A stretch of DNA of 64,000 nucleotides from JANXQG01 sp963804375 (GTDB lineage: Bacteria > Planctomycetota > Planctomycetia > Pirellulales > Thermoguttaceae), in the NCBI GenBank assembly GCA_963804375.1, contig CAWDQE010000014.1:2232001-2296000 (forward strand). The letters run 5' to 3'. A model generated the notes under the pieces. It ran no database searches and had not been told where the DNA came from. It saw only the letters and a program-made list of their open reading frames with translations. The translations under genes and the position numbers were made by a program. The number at the start of each line of letters is the position of its first letter. Within the stretch, counting starts at the first letter, position 1. Below are positions 52,032 to 60,430 of the stretch, piece after piece.

Positions 52032-53314
52032 GAAGGCGCGTGGTAATCACCGGCATCGGCATGGTCACGCCCTTGGGCGCCGACCGGGAAGGCATTTGGA
52101 AACGGCTGCTGGCGGGCGAGTCGGGCGTGGGCTATACGACCCTTTTCGATGCCGCCAATTTCCCCACGAAGATCTCCGCCGAGGTCCGCAACTGGGACGT
52201 CTCCGACGTAGGCGAGAATCCGGAGGACTGGAAGTACCAGTGCCGCCACACCCGCTTTGCCATCGGGGCCGCTAAGAAGGCCGTCAGCGACGCCGGCCTG
52301 CAAGAAGCCCGCATCGATCCCACCCGCTTCGGCATTTACACCGGCAGCGGCGAAGGCCCGCAGGATTTCGACCGTTTTACCGAAATGATGGTCGCCGGAC
52401 TCAACGGCGGCACGACGCTGGACATCAGCCGTTTCACCCGCCGGGGCCTGGAACTGCTCAACCCGATCGCCGAATTGGAGCAGGAGCCGAACATGCCGGC
52501 CGGGCATCTGGCCAGTCTCTTCGACGCCCAGGGCCCGAACATCAACTGCCTCACGGCCTGCGCGGCCAGCAGCCAGGCGATTGGCGAGGCAGTCGAGATC
52601 ATCCGCCGCGGCGAGGCCGACGTGATGCTCGCCGGCGGCACGCACACCATGATCCATCCCTTCGGCGTCACCGGTTTCAATCTGCTCACGGCCCTCAGCA
52701 CGCGGAACGACGAGCCCGCCCGGGCCTCGCGTCCTTTCGAGCGCGATCGCGACGGCTTCGTGCTCGGCGAAGGGGCCGGCATGATGGTGCTCGAGGACTT
52801 GGACCTCGCCAGGGCCCGCGGGGCCCAGATCTACGGCGAGCTGGTCGGCTACGGCTCCACGGCCGACGCCTTCCGCATCACCGATACGCATCCCGAGGGA
52901 CGCGGCGCCATCAGTTGCATGCGGATGGCCCTGGCCGACGCCGGACTGGGGGTCGGCGACATCGACTACATCAACGCCCACGGCACCAGCACCACGGTGA
53001 ACGACAAGGTCGAATCGCTGGCCATCAAGCAGGTCTTCGGCGATCGGGCCTATAAGATCCCGGTCTCCAGCACGAAGAGCATGATGGGCCACCTGATTGC
53101 CGCCGCCGGGGCCACGGAACTGATCTTCTGCCTGCTGGCCATTCGCGACAACGTCTTGCCGCCCACGATCAACTACGAAACGCCCGATCCCGACTGCGAT
53201 CTGGACTACATCCCCAACACGGCCCGGGAGAAGCGCTGCGACGTCGCCCTGTCGAACAGTTTCGGCTTCGGCGGGCAGAACATCGCCTTGATCTGCAAGC
53301 GGTTCACGGGCTGA
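52028..53314 (+). CDS. fabF: Beta-ketoacyl-ACP synthase II-like (FabF-like)
   Basis: The start overlaps the previous stop. MRRRVVITGIGMVTPLGADR is the classic opening. The catalytic triad is seen as Cys178 in LTACAASSQAIGEAVEIIRR, His318 in INAHGTSTTVNDKVE and His355 in MMGHLIAAAGATELIFCLLA. The Gly-rich closing NSFGFGGQNIALICKRFTG is complete. Length 428 residues, a few more than Escherichia FabF, with an insert near residue 55 (VSDVGENPEDWKYQC). It condenses malonyl-ACP with an acyl chain. It is the last gene of the five-gene cluster; which chain it makes (normal fatty acids or a special lipid) cannot be told. Confidence 0.93.
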   Translation: MRRRVVITGIGMVTPLGADREGIWKRLLAGESGVGYTTLFDAANFPTKISAEVRNWDVSDVGENPEDWKYQCRHTRFAIGAAKKAVSDAGLQEARIDPTRFGIYTGSGEGPQDFDRFTEMMVAGLNGGTTLDISRFTRRGLELLNPIAELEQEPNMPAGHLASLFDAQGPNINCLTACAASSQAIGEAVEIIRRGEADVMLAGGTHTMIHPFGVTGFNLLTALSTRNDEPARASRPFERDRDGFVLGEGAGMMVLEDLDLARARGAQIYGELVGYGSTADAFRITDTHPEGRGAISCMRMALADAGLGVGDIDYINAHGTSTTVNDKVESLAIKQVFGDRAYKIPVSSTKSMMGHLIAAAGATELIFCLLAIRDNVLPPTINYETPDPDCDLDYIPNTAREKRCDVALSNSFGFGGQNIALICKRFTG

Positions 53315-53322
53315 GAACTGCA

Positions 53323-53435
53323 GGCCGGAACAAGCTTGCGCAGTTCCGGCATTGGCGCCTGCCGCTTTGAGAAACGTCCGCTGTTGATCGCCGCGATACC
53401 GATCCCTGCCGGAACTGCGCAAGCTTGTTCCGGCC
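53323..53435. repeat. Inverted repeat after the FabF-like gene
   Basis: Arms 53323-53351 and 53407-53435 are perfect complements over 29 bases: GGCCGGAACAAGCTTGCGCA then GTTCCGGCA, and its reverse. The loop is 55 bases. It starts nine bases after the stop, so it could also stop transcription. Confidence 0.9.
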
Positions 53436-53501
53436 TACACGACTCGCTTGCGCATCGGGCTTCAATGCGGCCGTTCGGCCAAAGACTTTCCGGACAGCCT
53501 C

Positions 53502-54260
53502 TCATTTTTTCCTTGGCCGCACTTTATAATTTCCCCGGCCCTCGTCGTATTCGAGGTCGATCAGCCCCTTGGCCTTGATGTCCTCGAGCAAGTCGGAGAA
53601 ACTCCCGTAGCCGTAGTAGCCCTCGTTGAAGCCGGGATACACACGGCGGATGGCCTGCTTGAGCGTCGAGCCCCATAGCGGGTCGTAGTCCTGCTCCACG
53701 GAATGAATGACCTCCAGCACGTGCTCCACGGCCTCCTGCTTCTTGTCGGCCTCGGTTTTGTCTTTCTTCGGCGCCCGCGGGGTCTTCGTGGCCTTGCGGA
53801 TCAGATCGTCGTAGTAGATGAATTCATCGCAGTTGGCGATCAGCAGGTCGGACGTGGAGCTCTTCACCCCGCAGCCGATGACCCGCCGGTCGTTCTCCTT
53901 CAACTTGGAGACCAGCGGCGAGAAATCGCTGTCGCCGGAGAGCAAGGCGAACGTGTCGATGTGCTGCTTGGAGTGACACAGGTCGAGGGCATCGACCACC
54001 ATGTGGATGTCGGCGCTGTTCTTGCCGCTCATCCTGGTCTGCGGGATGTCGATCATTTCCACGCCCTGGGCATGGAACTCGCGCACCGAGTCCTCGTAGT
54101 TCCTCCAATCGCAGTAGGCCCGTTTGAAGACGATGCGGCCCTTTTCCAGCAACCGCTTCAGGACCAACTGGATTTGGAACTTCCCGGCCTTCATCTCCCG
54201 AACGCCAATGGCCAGGTTCTCAAAATCAACGAATACGGCAATCAGCGGCTCCTCAGACAT
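53502..54260 (-). CDS. NYN-domain protein with C-terminal OST-HTH/LOTUS domain
   Basis: The ATG at 54260 (MSEEPLIAVFVDFENLAIGV) has AGGA eight bases upstream. The NYN (PIN-like) core shows AVFVDFENLAIG with the first Asp and Asn, ARMSGKNSADIHMVVDALDL with two more acidic residues, and FALLSGDSDFSPLVSKLKEN with the final D-x-D; GVKSSTSDLLIANCDEFIYY completes it. These Asp residues would hold Mg2+ for RNA cleavage. After a Lys-rich linker the C-terminus (LWGSTLKQAIRRVYPGFNEG, YGSFSDLLEDIKAKGLIDLE) is a LOTUS/OST-HTH winged helix, an RNA-binding part. Bacterial relatives (LabA-like/ DUF88) have unknown targets. It is divergent from aceE. Length 252. Confidence 0.9.
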   Translation of the reverse strand: MSEEPLIAVFVDFENLAIGVREMKAGKFQIQLVLKRLLEKGRIVFKRAYCDWRNYEDSVREFHAQGVEMIDIPQTRMSGKNSADIHMVVDALDLCHSKQHIDTFALLSGDSDFSPLVSKLKENDRRVIGCGVKSSTSDLLIANCDEFIYYDDLIRKATKTPRAPKKDKTEADKKQEAVEHVLEVIHSVEQDYDPLWGSTLKQAIRRVYPGFNEGYYGYGSFSDLLEDIKAKGLIDLEYDEGRGNYKVRPRKK

Positions 54261-54348
54261 TCGATTTTCCTGCACTTTCTGTTCTGGCCCCCATGGACCC
54301 TGCGGCTGTTGCCCGTACAATAAACGGGATCATGGGGACTCGCGATTT

Positions 54349-57060
54349 ATGAAACCACACGCTGACGAAAAGAAACTGTTCTCCGGCATTGTACCCGTCC
54401 TGCAACGGGATGACGACCCCCAAGAAACGGCGGAATGGCTGGAATCGCTCGACTTCGTCTGCCGGTCGCAGGGCCGCGAGCGGGCCCAGTATTTGCTGGA
54501 AAAACTCCGCGAACGGGCCTTCCGGCTCGGCGTGTCCTTCGCCTCCAGCGCGACCACGCCTTATATCAACACTATTCCGGCCGAGCTCCAGCCCGAATAC
54601 CCCGGCGACCGCGAAATCGAGCGTCGCATCAAGAGCATCATCCGCTGGAACGCCATGGCGATGGTCGTCCGCGCGAACAAGCTCAGCAGCGGCATCGGCG
54701 GGCATATCTCGACCTTCGCTTCGGCCGCGACGCTCTATGAAGTGGCCTTCAACCACTTCTTCCGCGGAAAACAGGGCACGGAGCCGCCCGATCAGGTCTA
54801 CTTCCAGGGACACGCCGTTCCGGGGATCTACGCCCGCGCGTATCTCCTCGGCCGCTTGACCGAGCAGAACCTGGTGAACTTCCGCCGCGAGTTGAAGCCC
54901 GGCGGCGGCCTGTCCTCTTATCCGCACCCCTGGCTCATGCCCGACTTCTGGGAGTTCCCCACGGTGTCGATGGGGCTGGGGCCGATCATGGCCATCTATC
55001 AAGCCCGTTTCAATCACTACCTGGTCGATCGCGGCATCAAGCCCGACGCCAAGGCCTCGCGGGTGTGGGCCTTCCTGGGCGACGGCGAGTGCGACGAACC
55101 GGAATCGCTGGGGGCGATCACCCTGGCCGCCCGCGAGGGCCTCGACAACCTGATTTTCGTCATCAATTGCAACCTGCAGCGGCTGGATGGGCCGGTCCGC
55201 GGCAACGGCAAGATCGTGCAGGAACTGGAGGGCGCCTTCCGCGGCGCCGGCTGGAACGTGATCAAGGTCCTGTGGGGTTCCGACTGGGACCCGCTGCTGG
55301 CCAACGACGCCGACGGCCTGCTGGTGCGCCGCATGGGCGAGGTGGTCGACGGCCAGTTGCAGAAGTACTCTGTGATGTCCGGGGCCTATGTCCGCGAGCA
55401 TTTCTTCGGCGTCGATCCGCGGCTGAAGGCGCTGGTCGAGCACCTGACCGACGAGCAGTTGCTCTCCCTGCGCCGCGGCGGCCACGATCCGCTGAAGGTC
55501 TACGCGGCCTACAAGGCGGCGGTGGAGAACCGCGGCGCGCCGACCGTCATCCTCGCCCAGACGATCAAGGGCTACGGCATGGGCGAGTCGGGCGAGGGCC
55601 GCAACATCACGCACCAGCAGAAGAAGCTCAACGAGCAGGAGCTGCTGGAGTTCGCGGCGCGCTTCAATATCCCCATCAGCGAGGAACAGGCCTCGCACGC
55701 CGAGTTCTACAAGCCGCCCGACGACAGCCCGGAGATGGTCTATCTCCGCCAGCGGCGGGCGGCGCTGGGCGGGTTCGTCCCCGGCCGCCGGGCCCCCACG
55801 ATGCGTCTGAAGCCGCCCAAGTGGGACGAATTCGCCGAGTTCTTCGCCGGCAGCGAGGGCCGCGAGGTGTCGAGCACGATGGCCTTCGTGCGGCTCTTGG
55901 TGCGGCTGCTGCGCGACAAGAACATCGGCCGTTACGTCGTGCCGATCGTGCCCGACGAAGCCCGCACCTTCGGCATGGAGGCCCTTTTCCGCCAGTTCGG
56001 CATCTACTCCCATGCCGGCCAGCTTTACGAGCCCGTCGATTCCGACAACGTGCTCTACTATCGCGAGGCGGTGGACGGGCAAATCCTGGAAGAAGGCATC
56101 AACGAGGCCGGGTCGATGGCCTCGTTCATTGCCGCGGCCAGCTCGCGTTCCAGCCACGGCGTGAGCATGATCCCGTTTTTCATCTACTATTCGATGTTCG
56201 GCTTCCAGCGGATCGGCGACCTGATCTGGGCCGCCGGCGACATGCGTTGCCGCGGCTTCCTGCTGGGCGGCACGGCCGGCCGCACGACGCTGGCCGGCGA
56301 GGGCCTCCAGCACCAGGACGGCAACAGCCATCTCAACGCCCTGGCCTTCCCCCGCGTGATGGCCTACGATCCGTGCTATGCCTACGAGCTGTCGGTGATC
56401 GTCTTGGACGGCATTCGCAAGATGTACTACGAAGACCAGGACGTCTTCTACTACATCACGCTCATGAACGAGAACTACGAAATGCCGATCTTGCCGCTGG
56501 GCTCGACGGAAGGCATTACGAAGGGCATTTACGGGCTGTCCGAGCGGCGGCTGGGGCCGAAGCAGCCCCACGTGCAGCTCTTCGGCAGCGGCGCGATCCT
56601 CCGCGAGGTCCTGCGGGCCCAGGACTTGTTGGAGCAGAAGTTCGGCGTGGCCAGCAGCGTCTACAGCGTGACCAGCTACAAGAATCTTTATTACGACGGG
56701 CTGGACTGCGATCGCTGGAACCGGCTGCATCCGGGCGAGGCACCGCGGCGGCCTTATGTCGAGCAGATCATCGGCGGCGAGTCCGGCCCGATCGTGGCGG
56801 CCTCTGATTACGTTGCCGCGGTGCCCCAGGCGATCGCCCCCTGGGTCGGCGCCGACTACACGGTGCTGGGCACCGACGGCTACGGCCGCAGCGAGGCCCG
56901 CGCCAACCTGCGGCGGTTCTTCGAGGTCGACGCCGAGAACGTCGCCTTGACCGCGCTTGCGCAACTGGCCCGCAAGGGCGATTACCCCAAGGCGAAGCTC
57001 TGCGAAGCGATCAAGGCGCTGGACCTCGATCCGAACAAGCCGAACCAGGTGGGACAGTAG
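54349..57060 (+). CDS. aceE: Pyruvate dehydrogenase E1 component, homodimeric type
   Basis: The ATG at 54349 (MKPHADEKKLFSGIVPVLQR) lies 88 bases from the divergent NYN gene; GTACAATAAACGGG just upstream contains a TACAAT -10-like box. YLEKLRERAFRLGVSFASS, TPYINTIPAELQPEYPGDRE, IGGHISTFASAATLYEVAFN, and LGDGECDEPESLGAITLAAR (TPP/Mg motif near residue 244) are typical, followed by NLIFVINCNLQRLDGPVRGN. The pyrimidine domain (ARTFGMEALFRQFGIYSHAG, SGTAGRTTLAGEG-like TAGRTTLAGEGLQHQDGNSH) and the C-terminal domain are complete. Length 903 residues, close to the 887 of Escherichia. It makes the hydroxyethyl group for acetyl-CoA synthesis. aceF and lpd are not adjacent. Confidence 0.96.
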   Translation: MKPHADEKKLFSGIVPVLQRDDDPQETAEWLESLDFVCRSQGRERAQYLLEKLRERAFRLGVSFASSATTPYINTIPAELQPEYPGDREIERRIKSIIRWNAMAMVVRANKLSSGIGGHISTFASAATLYEVAFNHFFRGKQGTEPPDQVYFQGHAVPGIYARAYLLGRLTEQNLVNFRRELKPGGGLSSYPHPWLMPDFWEFPTVSMGLGPIMAIYQARFNHYLVDRGIKPDAKASRVWAFLGDGECDEPESLGAITLAAREGLDNLIFVINCNLQRLDGPVRGNGKIVQELEGAFRGAGWNVIKVLWGSDWDPLLANDADGLLVRRMGEVVDGQLQKYSVMSGAYVREHFFGVDPRLKALVEHLTDEQLLSLRRGGHDPLKVYAAYKAAVENRGAPTVILAQTIKGYGMGESGEGRNITHQQKKLNEQELLEFAARFNIPISEEQASHAEFYKPPDDSPEMVYLRQRRAALGGFVPGRRAPTMRLKPPKWDEFAEFFAGSEGREVSSTMAFVRLLVRLLRDKNIGRYVVPIVPDEARTFGMEALFRQFGIYSHAGQLYEPVDSDNVLYYREAVDGQILEEGINEAGSMASFIAAASSRSSHGVSMIPFFIYYSMFGFQRIGDLIWAAGDMRCRGFLLGGTAGRTTLAGEGLQHQDGNSHLNALAFPRVMAYDPCYAYELSVIVLDGIRKMYYEDQDVFYYITLMNENYEMPILPLGSTEGITKGIYGLSERRLGPKQPHVQLFGSGAILREVLRAQDLLEQKFGVASSVYSVTSYKNLYYDGLDCDRWNRLHPGEAPRRPYVEQIIGGESGPIVAASDYVAAVPQAIAPWVGADYTVLGTDGYGRSEARANLRRFFEVDAENVALTALAQLARKGDYPKAKLCEAIKALDLDPNKPNQVGQ

Positions 57061-57180
57061 CGCGGCAGGCCCCTTCTGCCGGGAGGGAAGTCGGGTTAAT
57101 GTGCGTGGGCCGGATAAGGCGCCAGGAACCGTTATGTCCGGGTCCCGGCGACTTTTCTGTGCCGCGTGGTATCGAGTCGA

Positions 57181-57450
57181 TCAGATCTGCCTTAGCAAAC
57201 GGTCATAATCCGCGTGCGAACCGATCCAAAACCAGAGGATGTCGTTGTCCTGTCGGATGCCAACTGCGCGGTAATTGGCTCCGACGCGAGCCGAGTAGAC
57301 TGGACGGACAGGATGAACCTTTCGAAATCGGAGCCCTGGATGACGGCAATCCTGCTGGAACAGGGCATAAGCTTGCCGGGCTTGCTGCCGAACGTCTTCC
57401 GGCAGGGCAGAATAAAGTTCCCAGAACTCGGGTGTGACGAACGAGTTCAT
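57181..57450 (-). CDS. RelE/ParE-type toxin
   Basis: MNSFVTPEFWELYSALPEDV, RQQARQAYALFQQDCRHPGL, RFRKVHPVRPVYSARVGANY and RAVGIRQDNDILWFWIGSHA, DYDRLL. The RelE/ParE fold (two helices, then beta strands with R-x-Y-R-A type segments) is clear; VYSARVGANYRAVG is the usual core. Length 89 residues. Toxins of this type cut mRNA at the ribosome or hit gyrase; which is not determined. Its start overlaps the upstream antitoxin stop by four bases. Confidence 0.85.
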   Translation of the reverse strand: MNSFVTPEFWELYSALPEDVRQQARQAYALFQQDCRHPGLRFRKVHPVRPVYSARVGANYRAVGIRQDNDILWFWIGSHADYDRLLRQI

Positions 57451-57671
57451 AGGTCGTTCAAGTCGAGTTTCCGGGCACGACCCGCACGAGCTTGTTCAAT
57501 TGCTTGATCCGCCAATTTCGAGAGCACCTCGACCGACTTTGGCTGGTCGAACAACGCCTTCCAGCGAGTTTCGGACTCGATTTCTTGCAAGACGATGGCG
57601 CCAATCGCATCCTGCTCGTCTTCCGAGAGTACGCGTGCTTTAGAAACGGCATCTTCCAGGAGTTTTGTCAT
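57447..57671 (-). CDS. Antitoxin of a type II toxin-antitoxin pair
   Basis: MTKLLEDAVSKARVLSEDEQ, DAIGAIVLQEIESETRWKAL, FDQPKSVEVLSKLADQAIEQ, ARAGRARKLDLNDL. The sequence is all-helical with a closing ARAGRARKLDLNDL that would thread into the toxin. Small antitoxins with this layout (74 residues) are typical partners of RelE-like toxins. The stop overlaps the toxin start (ATGA), so translation is coupled. No DNA-binding motif is obvious; the N-terminal helices may carry it. Confidence 0.82.
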   Translation of the reverse strand: MTKLLEDAVSKARVLSEDEQDAIGAIVLQEIESETRWKALFDQPKSVEVLSKLADQAIEQARAGRARKLDLNDL

Positions 57672-57684
57672 AGGAGCGGCTCAC

Positions 57685-57897
57685 TCAATAAGGAATGGCG
57701 AATTCAACCTTATTATCTATGATACCTCGACTGACTTCTTTGATCCAGATGAAATACGAGCTTCCACACTCCGGGCAAACCCTCGTGTATCCGGAATCAC
57801 TCTCTTGCGCAGTAAGATCGGTCGTCGTTTCCGATTTCGACCCTTGAGTTTTGTGATTGTTTCGTATTTCGGGATTCGTATTTCGGATCTTGTTCAT
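57685..57897 (-). CDS. Possible zinc-ribbon mini-protein (doubtful)
   Basis: Seventy residues start at an ATG that overlaps the uup stop (ATGA), arguing for coupling. The first third (MNKIRNTNPEIRNNHKTQ) is coded by a simple AATACGAA-type repeat. The rest, YTRVCPECGSSYFIWIKE, has one C-x-x-C knuckle and no second pair, so no full zinc site. I regard it as a possible relic or chance frame. Confidence 0.25.
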   Translation of the reverse strand: MNKIRNTNPEIRNNHKTQGSKSETTTDLTAQESDSGYTRVCPECGSSYFIWIKEVSRGIIDNKVEFAIPY

Positions 57898-59783
57898 TTG
57901 GCCGCCGTCTCCAATTCCTCCCAGCGGCGATACGCCTCCGCAACTTCATTCTGTAGCTCATCAAGTCTCCCCTTGACGCGGATGATTTCGGCCGGGGCCT
58001 TGCGATAAAATGCCGGATCGGCCGTCAGTTGATGGAGCTCGCCCAATTCGGCTTCTAATAGCTCGATCCGCTGCGGCAGGGCCTCCAATTCGCGCTGCTC
58101 TTTGTACGTCAAACGCCGGGCACGCTGTAGGGGCAACGGTTTCGGCTCGGGCCGGGCGGCGGCCGGTTTGGCAACCGGCGGCGGCTCTTCCGGACGTTGC
58201 CGCAGCCAATCGTCGTAGCCGCCGGCATATTCCTTGACCCGGCCTTCGCCCTCCAGCACCAGCGTGCTGGTCACCACGTTGTTGAGAAACTCGCGGTCGT
58301 GGCTGACCAAGAGCAGTGTGCCCGCATATTCGCTCAACAGGTCTTCCAGCAATTCGAGCGTCTCCAGGTCCAGGTCGTTGGTCGGTTCGTCCATGACCAG
58401 CACGTTGGACGGTTTGGTGAAGAGCCGTGCCAGCAGCAGGCGGTTTCGCTCGCCACCCGAGAGCCGCGCGACGGGGCCGTTGGCCTGCTCGGGCGTGAAG
58501 AGAAAATCCTCCAGGTAGCCGATGATATGCCGCGGACGGCCGTTGATGGTCACCGCGGCCGATCCGTCGCGGACGTTCTCGCGGACCGATTTCGTCTCGT
58601 CCAGTTGGGCATGGAGCTGGTCGAAGTACGCGACCTCAAGATTGGTCCCGTGGCGAACGCTGCCGGTCTGCGGCGGCAGATCGCCCAGCAGCAGGCGCAA
58701 AAGGGTCGTCTTGCCGGAGCCGTTGGGACCGATCAACCCCACCCGATCACCCCGCATGATCATCGTCGAGAAGTCGTGGATGATGGTCTGGCTGCTGTAA
58801 CGGAAACCGATCCGCCGGGCCTCGATCACCAGGCGGCCCGTGCGCTCCGCCTCCTGGATCTCCATTTTCACGTCGCCGGGCCGCTCGCGGCGGCCGCGGC
58901 GGACCTCGCGGAGGGCCTCCAGGGCGCGGACCCGGCCTTCATTGCGGGTCCGCCGAGCCTGGATGCCCGTGCGAATCCAGACCTCTTCCTGGGCCAACTT
59001 CTTGTCGAATTCGGCATTCTGCCGGGCTTCGGTTTCCAGGGCCGCCTCTTTACGGCTCAGGTACGTGGCGTAGTCGCACGACCAGCGCGTGAGCCGGCCG
59101 CGGTCGAGTTCCACGATCCGGGTCGCCACCTTGCGGAGCAAGGCGCGATCGTGGGTCACGAAGAGCAGCGTGCCGCTGTAACGCAGCAGGAAATCCTCAA
59201 GCCAGCGGATTGCACCGATGTCGAGATGGTTGGTCGGCTCGTCCAAAAGCAGGAGATCCGGGTTGCCGACCACGGCCTTGGCCAGGAGCACGCGGCGCTT
59301 CATGCCGGCGGACAGGGTTGCCAGAGCGGCGTCCGGCTGGAGGCTCATCCGCGAAATGACGGCTTCGATCTGCTGGTGCACGCTCCAGCCGCCGTCGGCC
59401 TCCAGGGCGTGTTGGATCCGACCCAACTCAGCCTGCAGGTCTTCGCTGCCCTCGGCGGCAAGCCGGCCCGCCAGGTGATGATACTCGGCCAGCAGTTCCG
59501 CCTTCGCTCCGAAACCCCGCGAGACCTCGTCGAAGACCGAGCCCGGCAGGTCCTGCGGCACCTGCTGGGGGAGCATCGCGGTCCGCAGGCCCTGTTGGCG
59601 GATGACCTCGCCCCGATCGGGCTCCACCGCGCCCTGCAGGAGGCGGAGGAGTGTCGTCTTGCCGGTGCCGTTGCGGCCCAAGAGGCAGACCCGCTCGCCC
59701 GGCTCGATCATCAGATTGGCCTGCTCCAGAAGCGGCGGGCCGCGGAAGCCCAGGGTGACGTCGGATAACGCGATAAGCGGCAT
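57894..59783 (-). CDS. uup: ABC-F ATPase, Uup type
   Basis: The ATG at 59783 (MPLIALSDVTLGFRGPPLLE) is the normal start. Two ATPase domains follow: Walker A GRNGTGKTTLLRLL and GPNGSGKTTLLRLL; signatures LSAGMKRRVLLAKA and LSGGERNRLLLARL; Walker B LLLLDEPTNHLDIGAI and VLVMDEPTNDLDLETL. The linker has a long charged helix (KEAALETEARQNAEFDKKLA). The C-terminal 75 residues (KEQRELEALPQRIELLEAEL) form the coiled coil of Uup. Such proteins act on the ribosome or in replication/repair, not in transport. Length 629 residues. Divergent from the small gene at 59904. Confidence 0.95.
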   Translation of the reverse strand: MPLIALSDVTLGFRGPPLLEQANLMIEPGERVCLLGRNGTGKTTLLRLLQGAVEPDRGEVIRQQGLRTAMLPQQVPQDLPGSVFDEVSRGFGAKAELLAEYHHLAGRLAAEGSEDLQAELGRIQHALEADGGWSVHQQIEAVISRMSLQPDAALATLSAGMKRRVLLAKAVVGNPDLLLLDEPTNHLDIGAIRWLEDFLLRYSGTLLFVTHDRALLRKVATRIVELDRGRLTRWSCDYATYLSRKEAALETEARQNAEFDKKLAQEEVWIRTGIQARRTRNEGRVRALEALREVRRGRRERPGDVKMEIQEAERTGRLVIEARRIGFRYSSQTIIHDFSTMIMRGDRVGLIGPNGSGKTTLLRLLLGDLPPQTGSVRHGTNLEVAYFDQLHAQLDETKSVRENVRDGSAAVTINGRPRHIIGYLEDFLFTPEQANGPVARLSGGERNRLLLARLFTKPSNVLVMDEPTNDLDLETLELLEDLLSEYAGTLLLVSHDREFLNNVVTSTLVLEGEGRVKEYAGGYDDWLRQRPEEPPPVAKPAAARPEPKPLPLQRARRLTYKEQRELEALPQRIELLEAELGELHQLTADPAFYRKAPAEIIRVKGRLDELQNEVAEAYRRWEELETAAK

Positions 59784-59903
59784 CCCCGGATGATAAAGGC
59801 CCCCGGGCAGTTCGGCAAGCAGGCTATTGCTCCAGCCGGTAGGCCGAACGTACAATAAAGATGGCACTGATCGAGGCGTTGGGCGATTTCGGGACGAATA
59901 GCC

Positions 59904-60173
59904 ATGTTTACCATCCACAACGAGTTGAAGCGGCTGATCGAGTTCTCCATCGAGAACAACCTGGCTTCGGCGCTGGCCTCGTTTTCGACCTTCTCGCCCG
60001 AGCAGATCCAAAAGTTGTACGACATCAGCATCTCGCAGCGAGTGCAGCTTCTGCAGGAATGGGGCGTGGAGGATTCGGCGGCGGCGCACTTCCTGCGCCA
60101 CTTCCACGATCCTCACAATCCTGCCCAGGCCGAGAAGATCAGGCAACAGGCAAGCGATCCGTCGAATCGCTGA
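59904..60173 (+). CDS. Small conserved protein, 89 aa
   Basis: MFTIHNELKRLIEFSIENNL, ASALASFSTFSPEQIQKLYD, ISISQRVQLLQEWGVEDSAA, AHFLRHFHDPHNPAQAEKIR. Entirely helical, no signal peptide, with two His near the end of the third helix (FLRHFHDPH). Similar small proteins appear in planctomycetes; no function is known. The promoter would lie in the 120-base gap shared with uup, which reads divergently. Weak ribosome site. Confidence 0.65.
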   Translation: MFTIHNELKRLIEFSIENNLASALASFSTFSPEQIQKLYDISISQRVQLLQEWGVEDSAAAHFLRHFHDPHNPAQAEKIRQQASDPSNR

Positions 60174-60241
60174 TTCCATGTGCAGCGCATCGTTTTTTCT
60201 TCCGCCATCTTTCCCTGCTTCGTTCTGAAAGGTTGCGCACC

Positions 60242-60430
60242 ATGCCGTTCGTTCAATGGGTTGGGATCATTCCGTCCAAGATCCATATTGCCGCCAGCCG
60301 CCTGAAAACCTTGTGCAACAGGCCCATCCCCAGCCACGCCACCGAGATCGCGAAGGCCCCCCGCGACAAGACGAAACTCTGCAAGGCATGCCAGCAGATC
60401 GAGCGAGAAGAGAAGCCATTCAGAGACTAA
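60242..60430 (+). CDS. Small protein, 62 aa, with a C-x-x-C pair
   Basis: The ATG at 60242 (MPFVQWVGIIPSKIHIAASR) has AAAGG ten bases upstream. It carries KLCKACQQIEREEKPFRD at the end, one C-x-x-C pair. No other feature is seen. Its stop overlaps the convergent stop of the propeller gene. May be real, evidence is thin. Confidence 0.35.
   Translation: MPFVQWVGIIPSKIHIAASRLKTLCNRPIPSHATEIAKAPRDKTKLCKACQQIEREEKPFRD

Noticed and set aside
49604..53314. Ladderane-type or aryl polyene gene cluster
   Set aside because: The gene order fits ordinary fatty acid functions; no radical SAM, desaturase, ammonia lyase or ketosynthase pair is present.
54253..56964. A 900-codon open frame on the strand opposite aceE
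   Set aside because: It is a shadow of the aceE codon pattern in GC-rich DNA: composition rich in His, Arg, Asp and Val, no domain, no ribosome site.
60170..60220. Terminator with T-run (ATCGTTTTTTC) after the 89-residue gene
   Set aside because: The hairpin before the T-run has a stem of only four pairs.
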